A DNA stretch of 37,156 bases from Gallibacterium anatis DSM 16844 = F 149 (GTDB lineage: Bacteria; Pseudomonadota; Gammaproteobacteria; Enterobacterales; Pasteurellaceae), in NCBI RefSeq assembly GCF_000379785.1, contig NZ_KB903680.1:1-37156 (forward strand), in the 5' to 3' direction. This document shows positions 26,487 to 35,345 of this stretch, one piece after another. How positions within the stretch are numbered: the stretch's first letter is position 1; each line of letters opens with the position of its first letter. The notes under the pieces were generated by a model. The model had not been told where the DNA came from and ran no database searches. It saw nothing but the letters and a program-made list of their open reading frames with translations. Both the position numbers and the translations under genes were made by a program.

Positions 26487-26512
26487 AAAACCCTCGCATA
26501 AACGAGGGTTTT
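26487..26512. terminator. Bidirectional terminator between dtd and rplS
   Basis: AAAACCCTCG (26487-26496) pairs with CGAGGGTTTT (26503-26512) across a 6-nt loop. A-run and T-run on each side make it work for both the plus-strand dtd and the minus-strand rplS operon. Confidence 0.88.
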
Positions 26513-26529
26513 GAAAAAGCATTTTAAAA

Positions 26530-26877
26530 TTAGTTTAAACGCTCTTTAATACGTGCAGATTTACCGCTACGTTCACGTAAGTAGTAAAGTTTAGCTTTAC
26601 GAACCGCACCTTTACGTTTTACAGTGATGCTTTCAACGATTGGAGAGTGAGTTTGGAAAACACGCTCAACGCCAACACCGTTTGACACTTTACGTAGAGT
26701 AAATGCTGAATGCAAGCCACGGTTACGAATCGCAATAACCACACCTTCGAACGCCTGCAAACGTCTTTTACTACCTTCAACAACCCATACTTTCACTTCC
26801 AATGTATCACCAGGACGGAAGCTTGGCACGTTTTGCTTTAATTGTTCTTGTTCAAGTTGTTTAATAATGTTACTCAT
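26530..26877 (-). CDS. rplS: 50S ribosomal protein L19
   Basis: A 115-residue ribosomal protein at the 30S-50S interface. It starts [20 protein letters not shown] and includes [20 protein letters not shown] and the basic, conserved [19 protein letters not shown] end. It is the last gene of the rpsP-rimM-trmD-rplS operon, 32 bp after trmD, and ends in the bidirectional terminator. AAGGTATTT upstream is the SD. Confidence 0.97.
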   Translation of the reverse strand: MSNIIKQLEQEQLKQNVPSFRPGDTLEVKVWVVEGSKRRLQAFEGVVIAIRNRGLHSAFTLRKVSNGVGVERVFQTHSPIVESITVKRKGAVRKAKLYYLRERSGKSARIKERLN

Positions 26878-26909
26878 AATAAATACCTTATTCCTAGATG
26901 TAACTGAAT

Positions 26910-27659
26910 CTATTTCTTTTGCTGCTGATACTCTTGTTGAGCCTGCTTCAGCAACAACCTTTGTTCGTCAGTCAGAGCTAGGCCTTCTAATAGCTCAGGC
27001 CGGCGTAGCCACGTTCGTTGCAATGACTGTTTTAATCGCCATTTACGAATTTCTTCGTGGTTACCGGACATCAAAACCGGCGGCACAACCAATCCATCAA
27101 GCACTTCAGGACGCGTGTAATGCGGGCAATCCAACAAACCGTCAACAAAAGAGTCCTCTTCTGCCGAAGCCTGTTTTCCCAACACGCCCGGAACAAATCG
27201 CGCAACGGCATCAATCAATGTCATTGCCGGCAACTCTCCGCCGGTCAAAACATAATCACCGATTGACCACTCTTCATCAATCTCCGTTTCAATAACTCGC
27301 TCATCAATGCCTTCGTAACGCCCACAAACCAAAATCATTTTCTGATTTTTAGCGAGCTGCTCCACGCCAGCTTGATTAAGCTTTCGTCCTTGCGGTGAAA
27401 GATAAATCACTTTTGCGTCATCGCCTGCTTCCGCTTTTGCCGCTTGGATAGCATCCCTTAACGGCTGCACCATCATCAACATTCCCGGACCGCCGCCATA
27501 AGGACGATCATCAACCGTCTTATGTTTATCGTGCGTAAAATCGCGAGGATTCCAACAATGCAATTGCAAAAGCTCGTGCTTTATGGCTCTACTTGTTACC
27601 CCAAATTCTGTAATAGCTTTAAACATTTCCGGGAATAATGTAATCACACCAATCCACAT
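26910..27659 (-). CDS. trmD: tRNA (guanine-N1-)-methyltransferase
   Basis: The 249-residue SPOUT-fold enzyme makes m1G37 in tRNAs that read CNN codons and so prevents +1 frameshifting. It starts [20 protein letters not shown] and has [18 protein letters not shown], the trefoil-knot SAM site with [15 protein letters not shown] and [15 protein letters not shown], and [20 protein letters not shown], all at normal spacing. A 43-bp spacer separates it from rimM. Length and motifs indicate an active essential enzyme. Confidence 0.97.
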   Translation of the reverse strand: MWIGVITLFPEMFKAITEFGVTSRAIKHELLQLHCWNPRDFTHDKHKTVDDRPYGGGPGMLMMVQPLRDAIQAAKAEAGDDAKVIYLSPQGRKLNQAGVEQLAKNQKMILVCGRYEGIDERVIETEIDEEWSIGDYVLTGGELPAMTLIDAVARFVPGVLGKQASAEEDSFVDGLLDCPHYTRPEVLDGLVVPPVLMSGNHEEIRKWRLKQSLQRTWLRRPELLEGLALTDEQRLLLKQAQQEYQQQKK

Positions 27660-27702
27660 ACGGATACCTCAATGTTCATTAAGCCAACAGGATTACCTGA
27701 GG

Positions 27703-28227
27703 TTAGAAACCAGCGTCCCAGTCCACCTCAATCACTTTGGTGCTGAGATCCACTCTTTTAACTACTGTATCAATATACGGAATTAACCGCTCTTGTTTTG
27801 CGAAAGCATCTTTGCTGTTCGCCTGAACCACCAAAACATCATTTGAACCGGTTTCCATTAATTCGCTGACGACACCCATATCGTATCCCTGCAAATTAAT
27901 CACACGGCAGCCGATTAAATCGTGCCAGTAAAATTCCCCTTCATCTAATTCCGGGAGTTGGTTCAAATCGACACCAATTTCAATATTGGCTAATGTCTGT
28001 GCCTGTTCACGATCATCAACCCCTTTAATCTTCACAATCAAATCCTGACTGTGATGACGCCAACCCTCAATTTCTACCGGTTGCCACTGTTTTTTAATGT
28101 TTAAAAACCACGGTTGATAATCAAAAATACTTTCTGCATATTCGGTAGATGAATAAACACGCAACCAACCGCGAATACCATAAGTTGAACCAAGTTTACC
28201 TACGACACCGATTTTTTGCTGTTCCAT
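27703..28227 (-). CDS. rimM: Ribosome maturation factor RimM
   Basis: A 174-residue 16S processing factor that binds S19 and assists 30S head assembly. ATG 28227 is chosen because AGGTGG lies 5 bp upstream; the GTG at 28236 overlaps that SD. The N-terminal domain has [20 protein letters not shown] and [20 protein letters not shown], and the C-terminal PRC-barrel domain [20 protein letters not shown] and [20 protein letters not shown]. It lies between rpsP and trmD, as in most gammaproteobacteria. Confidence 0.95.
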   Translation of the reverse strand: MEQQKIGVVGKLGSTYGIRGWLRVYSSTEYAESIFDYQPWFLNIKKQWQPVEIEGWRHHSQDLIVKIKGVDDREQAQTLANIEIGVDLNQLPELDEGEFYWHDLIGCRVINLQGYDMGVVSELMETGSNDVLVVQANSKDAFAKQERLIPYIDTVVKRVDLSTKVIEVDWDAGF

Positions 28228-28248
28228 TTCAACCACCTACGCTTTCAA

Positions 28249-28497
28249 TTAAGCTGCTTGTTTCGCTTCTTTTACTAAAGTAGCAACACGATCTGATAAA
28301 GATGCACCTTTGCTTACCCAATCTTCTACGCGCGCTAAATCAATGCGTAAACGTTCTGCATTACCAGAAGCGATTGGATTAAAGAAGCCGATACGTTCGA
28401 TGAAACGGCCATCACGAGGGTAACGGCTGTCTGCAACGACAATTTGATAGAATGGGCGTTTTTTAGCTCCGCCACGAGATAAACGAATGGTTACCAT
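28249..28497 (-). CDS. rpsP: 30S ribosomal protein S16
   Basis: An 82-residue protein with the canonical start [20 protein letters not shown], then [20 protein letters not shown] and the helical C-terminus [24 protein letters not shown] immediately upstream. First gene of the ribosomal operon, 21 bp before rimM. S16 is needed for 30S assembly. Confidence 0.97.
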   Translation of the reverse strand: MVTIRLSRGGAKKRPFYQIVVADSRYPRDGRFIERIGFFNPIASGNAERLRIDLARVEDWVSKGASLSDRVATLVKEAKQAA

Positions 28498-28522
28498 AAC
28501 CTTCCTCTAAAATATTGATAGT

Positions 28523-28570
28523 AAAAAAAGAAAACCCCGTTCGAAGTAGGGGCGTTAATTGCTTATTGTA
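28523..28570 (-). promoter_or_regulatory. rpsP leader: candidate promoter and attenuator-like hairpin
   Basis: On the minus strand CCCC (28552-28549) and GGGG (28538-28535) can pair around a TTCGAA-containing loop. TTTTCTTTTTTT follows at 28534-28523, only about 25 bp before the rpsP start. A TACAAT -10-like hexamer lies just upstream (28570-28565), so the hairpin would be near the start of the transcript. It looks like a weak terminator placed to attenuate the ribosomal operon. The stem is only 4 bp, so this is tentative. Confidence 0.4.
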
Positions 28571-28781
28571 GACAATGCTGTGAAAACCAAGCATTCGATA
28601 CAAAAAGCCGTAGAATTTTACCTTTTTTCGCAGAAAAATCAATAATTGACCGCTTTTATTTTCGAGATTTCATTGAGATGTGATAGATTAGTCAGCGATC
28701 ATTAAAAATGGACAACATCAAAGAATATTACTAAATTTATCAAAAAGTTACATCAACTCATATCAATTATAGGAGCACCAT

Positions 28782-30437
28782 ATGCTGGTTAAAACCTCAT
28801 TTAAATTATCTCTGTTCGCTGCATTGTTTGGCATTTCCACTCTCGGTTATGCCTATCAACAAGATCACACTTATCATTTCACCCTACTACACACTAATGA
28901 TCTACACGGGCATTATTGGGCAAATAAAAACGGTGAATATGGTTTTGCTGCACAAAAAACATTAATTGATCGCATTCGCCACGAAGTGGAACAAAAAGGT
29001 GGTTCAGTCATTTTACTTAATGCCGGCGATTTCAATACCGGCGTGCCGGAATCGGATCTACAAAACGCCAAACCGGATATCGAAGCCTTAAATATGATGG
29101 GCTATGAAGCACTTACCTTAGGTAATCACGAATTTGATAATCCGCTGCAACTGCTTGAAATGCAAGAAAAATGGGCAAAATTCCCATTCCTCGCCGCCAA
29201 CGTAATCAATCAGAAAACCGGCAAATTATTGGTTCAACCTTACACTATGTTGAAAAAACAGGATTTAAACATTGCCGTTGTCGGCTTAACCACCGAAGAC
29301 ACCGCCAAACTTGGCAATCCGGAATTTATTTCCGCCGTGAAATTTGAACGCCCAACCGATGCTGCAAAAAAACTTTTGCCTGAATTGGCGCAACAGAAAC
29401 CGGATGTCAAAATCGCCTTAACGCATATGGGCTATTACCACGATGCCAAATTCGGCTCAAATGCGCCCGGCGATGTTTCAATGGTCAGAGAATTACCGAA
29501 AGCCGCCTTTGATATTGTGGTCGGCGGACACAGCCACGACACCGTTTGTATCAACGATGACGGCAGTTTCAACGATAAATTTAAACCGGGTGATGCCTGC
29601 AAACCATTATTTGAAAACGGCACTTGGATAATGCAAGCCGGCGAATGGGGAAAATTTGTCGGACGTGCCGATTTCAGCTTTAGAAACGGCAAATTAACCC
29701 TAGAAAATTACCAACTTATTCCGGTGAATTTAAAATATAAAGTGAAAAAAGCGGACGGCTCTAGTGAATATGTGTTGTATCAAGAGGAAATTCCGGCAGA
29801 TAAAACATTGTTAGATCACCTAAAAAGTTATCAAGATCAAGGCGATAAACTGCTTAACCAAGTGATCGGCAAAGTGGACGGTCGTTTAGAGGGTGAACGT
29901 GATATTATCCGTTTTCACCAAACTAATCTCGGACAATTAATCGCACGTTCACAAGCAGAACGAGTTAAAGCAGATATTGGCATAATGAATTCTGGCGGTA
30001 TTCGCACCTCAATTGAAGCAGGCAATGTAACTTACAAAGATATTCTTGCAGTACAACCTTTCGGCAATATCATCAGTTATTTTGAAATGAACGGAAAAGA
30101 TTTGATCGACTATCTCAATGTTGTCGCCTTAAAAGAGGTGGATTCCGGTGCGTATCCGCAATTTTACGGCATTACAATGACAGTGGATCGCCAAGCGAAA
30201 AAGGTATCCGATATTAAAATTCAAGGCAAACCGATTGATTTAGAAAAAGTTTACCGCGTGTCATTGCCAAGTTATTGTGCTGCCGGCGGTGATGGTTATC
30301 CGGTGGTCACCGACAACCCAACTTATGTCAACACCGGCTTTGTCGATGCCGACAGCTTAAAAGCCTACTTTGAAGAACACAAACTGATCAAAGTGGAAGA
30401 GTTTAAAGCCAACGAAGGCATTGTTTATAAAGAGTAG
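28782..30437 (+). CDS. ushA: Periplasmic UDP-sugar hydrolase / 5'-nucleotidase
   Basis: The 551-residue secreted metallophosphoesterase reads like E. coli UshA along its length. It releases nucleosides and phosphate from nucleotides, and sugar-1-phosphate and UMP from UDP-sugars. The signal peptide ends near GYA (about residue 24). Metal and catalytic motifs: LLHTNDLHGHYWANKNGEYG, GDFNTGVPESDL, TLGNHEFDNPL, THMGYYHD and VGGHSHDTVC. The C-terminal substrate domain has MNSGGIRTSIEAGNVTYKDI and VQPFGNIISYFEMNGKDLID. SD AGGAGCA. Such enzymes matter for nucleotide and NAD scavenging in this family. An imperfect TGTGA-containing site lies near 28679 and could bind CRP (weak). Confidence 0.93.
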   Translation: MLVKTSFKLSLFAALFGISTLGYAYQQDHTYHFTLLHTNDLHGHYWANKNGEYGFAAQKTLIDRIRHEVEQKGGSVILLNAGDFNTGVPESDLQNAKPDIEALNMMGYEALTLGNHEFDNPLQLLEMQEKWAKFPFLAANVINQKTGKLLVQPYTMLKKQDLNIAVVGLTTEDTAKLGNPEFISAVKFERPTDAAKKLLPELAQQKPDVKIALTHMGYYHDAKFGSNAPGDVSMVRELPKAAFDIVVGGHSHDTVCINDDGSFNDKFKPGDACKPLFENGTWIMQAGEWGKFVGRADFSFRNGKLTLENYQLIPVNLKYKVKKADGSSEYVLYQEEIPADKTLLDHLKSYQDQGDKLLNQVIGKVDGRLEGERDIIRFHQTNLGQLIARSQAERVKADIGIMNSGGIRTSIEAGNVTYKDILAVQPFGNIISYFEMNGKDLIDYLNVVALKEVDSGAYPQFYGITMTVDRQAKKVSDIKIQGKPIDLEKVYRVSLPSYCAAGGDGYPVVTDNPTYVNTGFVDADSLKAYFEEHKLIKVEEFKANEGIVYKE

Positions 30438-30458
30438 TTGTGAGCGGAATTTAATGTT

Positions 30459-30484
30459 ATAGCCGGTAACACTTTACCGGCTAT
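30459..30484. terminator. Hairpin between convergent ushA and the restriction helicase gene
   Basis: ATAGCCGGTAA (30459-30469) pairs perfectly with TTACCGGCTAT (30474-30484) across a 4-nt loop. T-content downstream is modest (TTGCTATTTC). Probably serves both converging transcripts. Confidence 0.7.
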
Positions 30485-30496
30485 TTGCTATTTCAA

Positions 30497-32986
30497 CTAA
30501 AGCTGCTTAAATTCAGGCGTTGAAACCACCGTGTCATAGCCACCAACAAAATTGCCTTGATGTTTGCGAATACCGGTATATTCCAAACTGGCATCTTCAT
30601 AACGTTTAAACTTATACACCGCATCATTCATTTGTGACTGATTAAACACATTCAAATTGACCAACAGCTGGAAATCTTTTTGTGTTAATCCGGTGACAGA
30701 ATAGAAAAGATCCGGCTCAAGCTCCTCAATCACCTCACGCAGCGTATGTTCACGAAAATCAGTCAGATACATAAACACCGGCACTCTCGTTGCAAATTTA
30801 ATTAATTTCTCCTGAATTTGCTTACGCAACGTTTTACGCTCTTTTTCCGCTTCATCGACCTCTTTTTTCTCTTGCGGCGTTAAATCACGCCCCTCTTGGG
30901 CTGCCTCTTTTTTCTTCTCTTTTACCGATTCGGTACGATTAATAATCGTGGCAATATCCTGATTCAGCGAACGAAAGCCCTCAATTTTGGATAACGCCGC
31001 CATTGCTTCCGGACTATTACGTAACCGATCCAATGTCATATTATCCACATTCACCAACACTGCACTTTCCCAACGGCGCGCCAGCAATGTTGCCGTAATG
31101 CCGCTTAAGGTGTAATCCAAAATATCTGCGGCATCAAAGCGTTTCATTGAACCACCGTCATAAGAAAGCACCGGTAAAAAATGGATAAATTCCGACACCT
31201 GTTTTTCCGGATTTTCTTCTTTAGGATTAAGGCGTGTGCTGTACTCACTGATTTGGCTTAATGCTCTATTTAAAGCAAAATCAAAAACATAACAATAATC
31301 TTTAATCACCATTTCTTGCTGATTGTCATCACGCATCGTCCACGGCGTTTGCACACGGAAAGCGGCTTGGAAATAGGTTTCTGGACTTTTCAAATTACAC
31401 AACATAAAAATGCCCGACCATTCCGGAATAGAAATACCGGTTAATAATTTGCCACAGCTTAAAGTAATGGTTTTCGACTCCAACGGTGATTCACCGATTG
31501 CATTCCTTACCGGCGGTAAGGCTTTTTCACCAATGCCTGCTTGAGAACCGGCAGCCACCACCACCTTATAATCGTGATAAAACTGATTTTGTGGCATCGC
31601 TAATAAATTACGCATTGCAAAACAGCTTGCCACTGTCGGCAAAAACCACACTGTATGCAATAAATTTGCCAGCAAATTAACATCACTATACGGCATCGGC
31701 GGCTTTTCCACGCCAATATGCAACAACTGCTGTTCACCGCCATAACGCAACCAATTCAGCCACTGTTGCACCTCTTCTATATGCTTAAATTTTGCCGTTT
31801 CATCCTCACCGTCAGCCGCAAAAAATTCATTCAGATCAAACTCATTATTTTCGCCTTTTTCCGCCACAACCCGTAAATCGTCCGCCATTTGGTAAGTCAT
31901 CATCACCATTTTCGGCAATGCACGATAAGGATTATCGGCTTTATTACTCCAATTCGCCTTTGCCTGTTGCTCATCGCTGTATGTCCAACTGAACACCTGC
32001 TCTTCGATAAATTCACCATTATTCAACGCACGAAACGGCGTGCCGGAAAGATAAAGATAGTGATAAGTCGTTAATCCCAACATCTCCTCATCAAAATTTA
32101 ATTGATTAGGCAATTCACTGCTTAATTCGCCTTCACTTTCACCATAATCAAACTGGTCTTTGGTTTTATCTCGCCACGCACCATAGTGATACTCATCGAA
32201 AACCACACAGTCCCAATTAATCTCATACAGCCAACGATTACGCTGTTTAATTTTGTTATTAGCCGTGCGACCGTGCAAATCCTGTAAGGATAAAAAACAG
32301 ATTAACGGTTTATTGTGCAACTCACTCTGTTTTTTGATTGCACCGGCTTGTTCAATATTTTCCTTATGCACAAACTGCCAATCAACAAAATCAATATGCC
32401 GCTGCAAATCTTCTTGCCACGCGGTCTTCACCGCCGGTTTGAAGGTCAAAATCAACACTCGCCGCCATTGCATCTCTTTTACCAGCTGATAGGTGGCAAA
32501 AGTTTTGCCGAAGCGCATTTTGGCATTCCATAAAAATTTCGGATCTTTATCCGCATTTTTCGGATCAGCTTTAAACGCATTAAAATAATCGATCGTTCGT
32601 TGCACTGCTAACTGTTGTTCCGGACGCATTTTAAAATCGGCAATACGATTCGCTTTAGGCGCTTTGCGATTGCGCACTGCCACAATTGCCGCCTGCACTG
32701 TCGCCATATCACAATGAAACCATTCACCCTGATCGCGCTTAATCTTCATCTGTTCAAGCATATGATGAACATCGTGATCGCTAAAATAAGAGCCGTCATC
32801 ACGAATTGCCAATTCATTTAATTCAATTTGGTAACTTTGGTTAGGGGTTTTCACCGGATACTGTTCAGCAATGCGCTCTTCAACCGAACGTGTGGTGTAA
32901 CCGACTTTAAGCATATTCGGGAAACGGACATCGCTATAAGCATAAATTTTCGGCTGTTGTAACGGCAACAATAGATCATTCAACAT
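30497..32986 (-). CDS. GIY-YIG nuclease / SF2 helicase fusion, restriction-type subunit
   Basis: I place the start at ATG 32986 (829 aa), which overlaps the methyltransferase stop and is preceded by GGAGAGAG; the 33034 start lies deep in the upstream gene. Residues about 13-50 form a T5orf172-like GIY-YIG module (KIYAYSD ... LKVGYTTRSVEERIAEQ). An SF2 motor follows: Walker A KMRFGKTFATYQL (157-162 core), motif II VVFDEYHYG (DEYH 264-267), motif III LYLSGTPFRA, and a second RecA half with LLTGISIPEW and QAAFRVQTPW. A charged, coiled-coil-like stretch (about 685-735) precedes the C-terminus. It probably translocates on and cuts unmodified DNA. It forms an operon with two methyltransferase genes. 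Confidence 0.82.
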   Translation of the reverse strand: MLNDLLLPLQQPKIYAYSDVRFPNMLKVGYTTRSVEERIAEQYPVKTPNQSYQIELNELAIRDDGSYFSDHDVHHMLEQMKIKRDQGEWFHCDMATVQAAIVAVRNRKAPKANRIADFKMRPEQQLAVQRTIDYFNAFKADPKNADKDPKFLWNAKMRFGKTFATYQLVKEMQWRRVLILTFKPAVKTAWQEDLQRHIDFVDWQFVHKENIEQAGAIKKQSELHNKPLICFLSLQDLHGRTANNKIKQRNRWLYEINWDCVVFDEYHYGAWRDKTKDQFDYGESEGELSSELPNQLNFDEEMLGLTTYHYLYLSGTPFRALNNGEFIEEQVFSWTYSDEQQAKANWSNKADNPYRALPKMVMMTYQMADDLRVVAEKGENNEFDLNEFFAADGEDETAKFKHIEEVQQWLNWLRYGGEQQLLHIGVEKPPMPYSDVNLLANLLHTVWFLPTVASCFAMRNLLAMPQNQFYHDYKVVVAAGSQAGIGEKALPPVRNAIGESPLESKTITLSCGKLLTGISIPEWSGIFMLCNLKSPETYFQAAFRVQTPWTMRDDNQQEMVIKDYCYVFDFALNRALSQISEYSTRLNPKEENPEKQVSEFIHFLPVLSYDGGSMKRFDAADILDYTLSGITATLLARRWESAVLVNVDNMTLDRLRNSPEAMAALSKIEGFRSLNQDIATIINRTESVKEKKKEAAQEGRDLTPQEKKEVDEAEKERKTLRKQIQEKLIKFATRVPVFMYLTDFREHTLREVIEELEPDLFYSVTGLTQKDFQLLVNLNVFNQSQMNDAVYKFKRYEDASLEYTGIRKHQGNFVGGYDTVVSTPEFKQL

Positions 32987-34484
32987 TATCTCTCTCCATT
33001 GGACGCACCATTGATTCAATAAAGGCGATTTCATCGGCAGTTAAGCCATATTTGGCATAAAGTTTTTCATCATTCCAAGATTGGCTAAAATCTTGCATTG
33101 GCACGAGTTGGTAGGCATTTCTGGTGGCGTGTTGCGTATTCTTTTTTAAAGTCAGCATAAAATGGAAAAATTTGGTTTGAATATAAGAAATCACATTTTT
33201 TGCCGTTTTTTCATCATCAAATGGACCAAAAACTAAATAAGTTTCGGAACAGCAGGAGTTGGGTTCACCTAAAATGGGTTTAACTAAATCGACACGACTA
33301 TCGCCCGAACCAATGGCATAAGGCACAAATAATTTATAACGATCAATCCAATCACGATTCACTTTGACATCATCTCGGCAAATATAATTGATCTCTTTAT
33401 TGGCATAAAATTTCACCGTGTTATCTTTGGTTTTGGCATAACCTTTAAATTTAGTATCAAAACCAAAAGGTTTGCGAGAACTGATGAATTCGTTAAAACT
33501 TGGTTCATCAAAACTTTTTACTTTATGGTAAATTTCCACCGCATCATTGCTCCGAATAAAAATTTCCATATTTTCTTCTTGCAAATAACGGCTGGCTTGC
33601 GACACCTTTTCACCATTCTCATAAGTGAAAACTTGTGTTTCTCCTGTTGAACCTTTTTGCCACAAGAAATAACACACGCCGCCTTTAATATCCACGCCCG
33701 AAAAACAATCCTGTGAATTCGGGAAATCGTGCAACTGGCGAATTTGCTTATCTTGCAGCATAGTGGCACGAAACTCATCAAGCCCTTTGCCGCCGGCATA
33801 CCAGCGAGCTGGAATAATCATCACCAAATATTCAGGTTGTAATTTTTTCGCTTGTTCCACAAAGTTCTGGTAAATTGGTCTGGCACTGGCTTGTGCGCCA
33901 CCATCACTTAATTGATACGGCGGATTGCCGATAATAACGTCAAATTTCATCTTTTTATATTGTTCAAAAAATGGGCTGTAAGAATGAATAAAATGGTAGG
34001 CGTGGCTTTCTAACTTATCATCACGATCAAATACCTCTTGGCTTGCACCGCATTCCGTGCAACGCCCGTTTTCCCATTTATGGGCTAACGTCCGGTAAAA
34101 AATATTGCCATTTTCATCATCAAAGGCGGTGCAGACAGAATATTGACCGTTCGCTTCACGGCTGCAATAAAGACTGCGGCGACTAAGTTGTGCGGTTAGC
34201 GAGGTAATGCCGATACCGAACAACTGTTTGGTAAAAATATGATTAAGCCGCTCCTGTAAATCAGGAAAATGGCTTTCTAAACCTTTAATCAAGCGTTTGG
34301 CGATCTCACGCAAAAACACACCCGATTTGCTACAAGGATCAAGAAACGTTTTTGTCGGATCGGAGAAGAAATGTGCAGGAATTAAATCCAACATCTGATT
34401 AGCCAACTGCGGAGAAGTAAACACTTCATCATTGGACAAATTCGCAATACAGGATAATACATCCGGATTGTAATTTTTAGGCAT
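32976..34484 (-). CDS. Eco57I-type N6-adenine DNA methyltransferase subunit (carries NPPY)
   Basis: The 502-residue protein starts at ATG 34484, overlapping the previous stop by 8 bp; the 34517 start is less likely. It carries the catalytic motif IV MKFDVIIGNPPYQLSDGG of N6-adenine methyltransferases and an altered motif I, FLDPCSKSGVFLREIAKR, in place of a glycine-rich loop. Cysteines at LYCSREANGQYSVC and RCTECGAS could form a zinc ribbon between them. The C-terminal half resembles Eco57I-type target recognition regions. It overlaps the helicase gene downstream. Expected to modify self DNA, perhaps only together with the smaller subunit. Confidence 0.82.
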   Translation of the reverse strand: MPKNYNPDVLSCIANLSNDEVFTSPQLANQMLDLIPAHFFSDPTKTFLDPCSKSGVFLREIAKRLIKGLESHFPDLQERLNHIFTKQLFGIGITSLTAQLSRRSLYCSREANGQYSVCTAFDDENGNIFYRTLAHKWENGRCTECGASQEVFDRDDKLESHAYHFIHSYSPFFEQYKKMKFDVIIGNPPYQLSDGGAQASARPIYQNFVEQAKKLQPEYLVMIIPARWYAGGKGLDEFRATMLQDKQIRQLHDFPNSQDCFSGVDIKGGVCYFLWQKGSTGETQVFTYENGEKVSQASRYLQEENMEIFIRSNDAVEIYHKVKSFDEPSFNEFISSRKPFGFDTKFKGYAKTKDNTVKFYANKEINYICRDDVKVNRDWIDRYKLFVPYAIGSGDSRVDLVKPILGEPNSCCSETYLVFGPFDDEKTAKNVISYIQTKFFHFMLTLKKNTQHATRNAYQLVPMQDFSQSWNDEKLYAKYGLTADEIAFIESMVRPMERDNVE

Positions 34485-35235
34485 ATTCGCACTCACTCTG
34501 TTGATATTCGGCAGCATACTGTTGCCCTATTTTTAAGAAATCACATAGACTGGATTGAAAAACGGTACGATAAGGATGTGGCAAGGCGCTGTTGCCATCA
34601 GCTTGATACTGCTGTTGCACTAATCCCCAATAGATGAAAGGCACACGTTTAATTTTGCGTTCGCTGACAAAACTCCATTGCGAAAAAATAATCGCTTTTT
34701 TCGCATAAGCCTGCTGTTCATCAGATAATTCCGGTATCGGCGACTCAGTTCGCGGCGTTGCCACCTCCATTGTCAGCGCATCGCCGTGCACAATATTTAA
34801 TGCTAATAAACAGCGTAAAGAGGCAAGGCAATCTTCATTTTGATTATTCGGGAATAAGCGTTCATATTCGCTTTTGGCAAAATCAAATAAACGTTCACGG
34901 CAAATCTTCACGTTATCCGCCAACAGCTCAATGCCATAAATACTGCTTACCGCAAGGATTAAATCTCGTTCATAGGAAAGCTGGCTTGGCGGTGCGATAT
35001 GTTTTTTCCGTTTCCCCTTATATTGGTAATTCTCTGCCGCCACTGCTAATTTTCGCCGTAAGATTTCAATTAAAAAGTTACCTGTGCCGCACGCCGGTTC
35101 CAGAAATGTGGCGGAAAGTGATTGCGTCTGCGTTTTCACTAAATCCAACATCGCATTAACTTCCCGTTCTCTGGTATAAACTTCGCCGTGATCAGCCACA
35201 CGCTTTTTTGAAACTATTTGTTTTTCTTTAGACAC
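34477..35235 (-). CDS. N6-adenine methyltransferase-type subunit with SAM-binding motif
   Basis: This 252-residue protein uses a GTG start at 35235, decided by an in-frame TAA 9 bp upstream. It has the HGEVYTREREVNAML N-terminus common to class gamma enzymes and a canonical SAM motif I, FLEPACGTGNFLIEILRRK. NIVHGDALT resembles the acidic motif III. At the expected motif IV position the text is IIFSQWSF, not NPPY or DPPY, so it likely cannot catalyse methylation alone. First gene of the minus-strand operon; no good SD, so leaderless or weakly translated initiation is possible. Confidence 0.75.
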   Translation of the reverse strand: MSKEKQIVSKKRVADHGEVYTREREVNAMLDLVKTQTQSLSATFLEPACGTGNFLIEILRRKLAVAAENYQYKGKRKKHIAPPSQLSYERDLILAVSSIYGIELLADNVKICRERLFDFAKSEYERLFPNNQNEDCLASLRCLLALNIVHGDALTMEVATPRTESPIPELSDEQQAYAKKAIIFSQWSFVSERKIKRVPFIYWGLVQQQYQADGNSALPHPYRTVFQSSLCDFLKIGQQYAAEYQQSECEYA

Positions 35236-35345
35236 GTTAAATTATGGGTTTAGACTCAAAAAATGAAAGTATTATTGATATTTTTTAAAGTTTTAACAAT
35301 ATTGCTTTCATTATCAAAATCTCTGCGTGATAGCTTTGCCACGCT
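35236..35345. promoter_or_regulatory. Divergent control region of the restriction-like locus with inverted repeat
   Basis: The 110-bp AT-rich gap holds both divergent promoters. AATGAAAGTATTATTG (35262-35277) and CAATATTGCTTTCATT (35297-35312) are inverted copies matching at 14 of 16 positions, with a 19-bp spacer. This geometry suits a dimer or tetramer of the adjacent XRE regulator acting as a controller protein. Binding is inferred, not shown. Confidence 0.6.

Noticed and set aside
26867-27295. 142-residue plus-strand open frame across trmD and the rplS start
   Set aside because: Antisense to trmD's conserved knot region; composition unlike a protein gene.
32987-33034. 16-residue longer start of the GIY-YIG helicase
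   Set aside because: No SD and deeper overlap with the methyltransferase; ATG 32986 has GGAGAGAG and normal coupling.
30497-35235. Classical Type III (mod/res) or Type I (hsdRMS) restriction system
   Set aside because: No specificity subunit, no PD-(D/E)XK-type Res signature was recognised, and the nuclease module appears to be GIY-YIG at the N-terminus.
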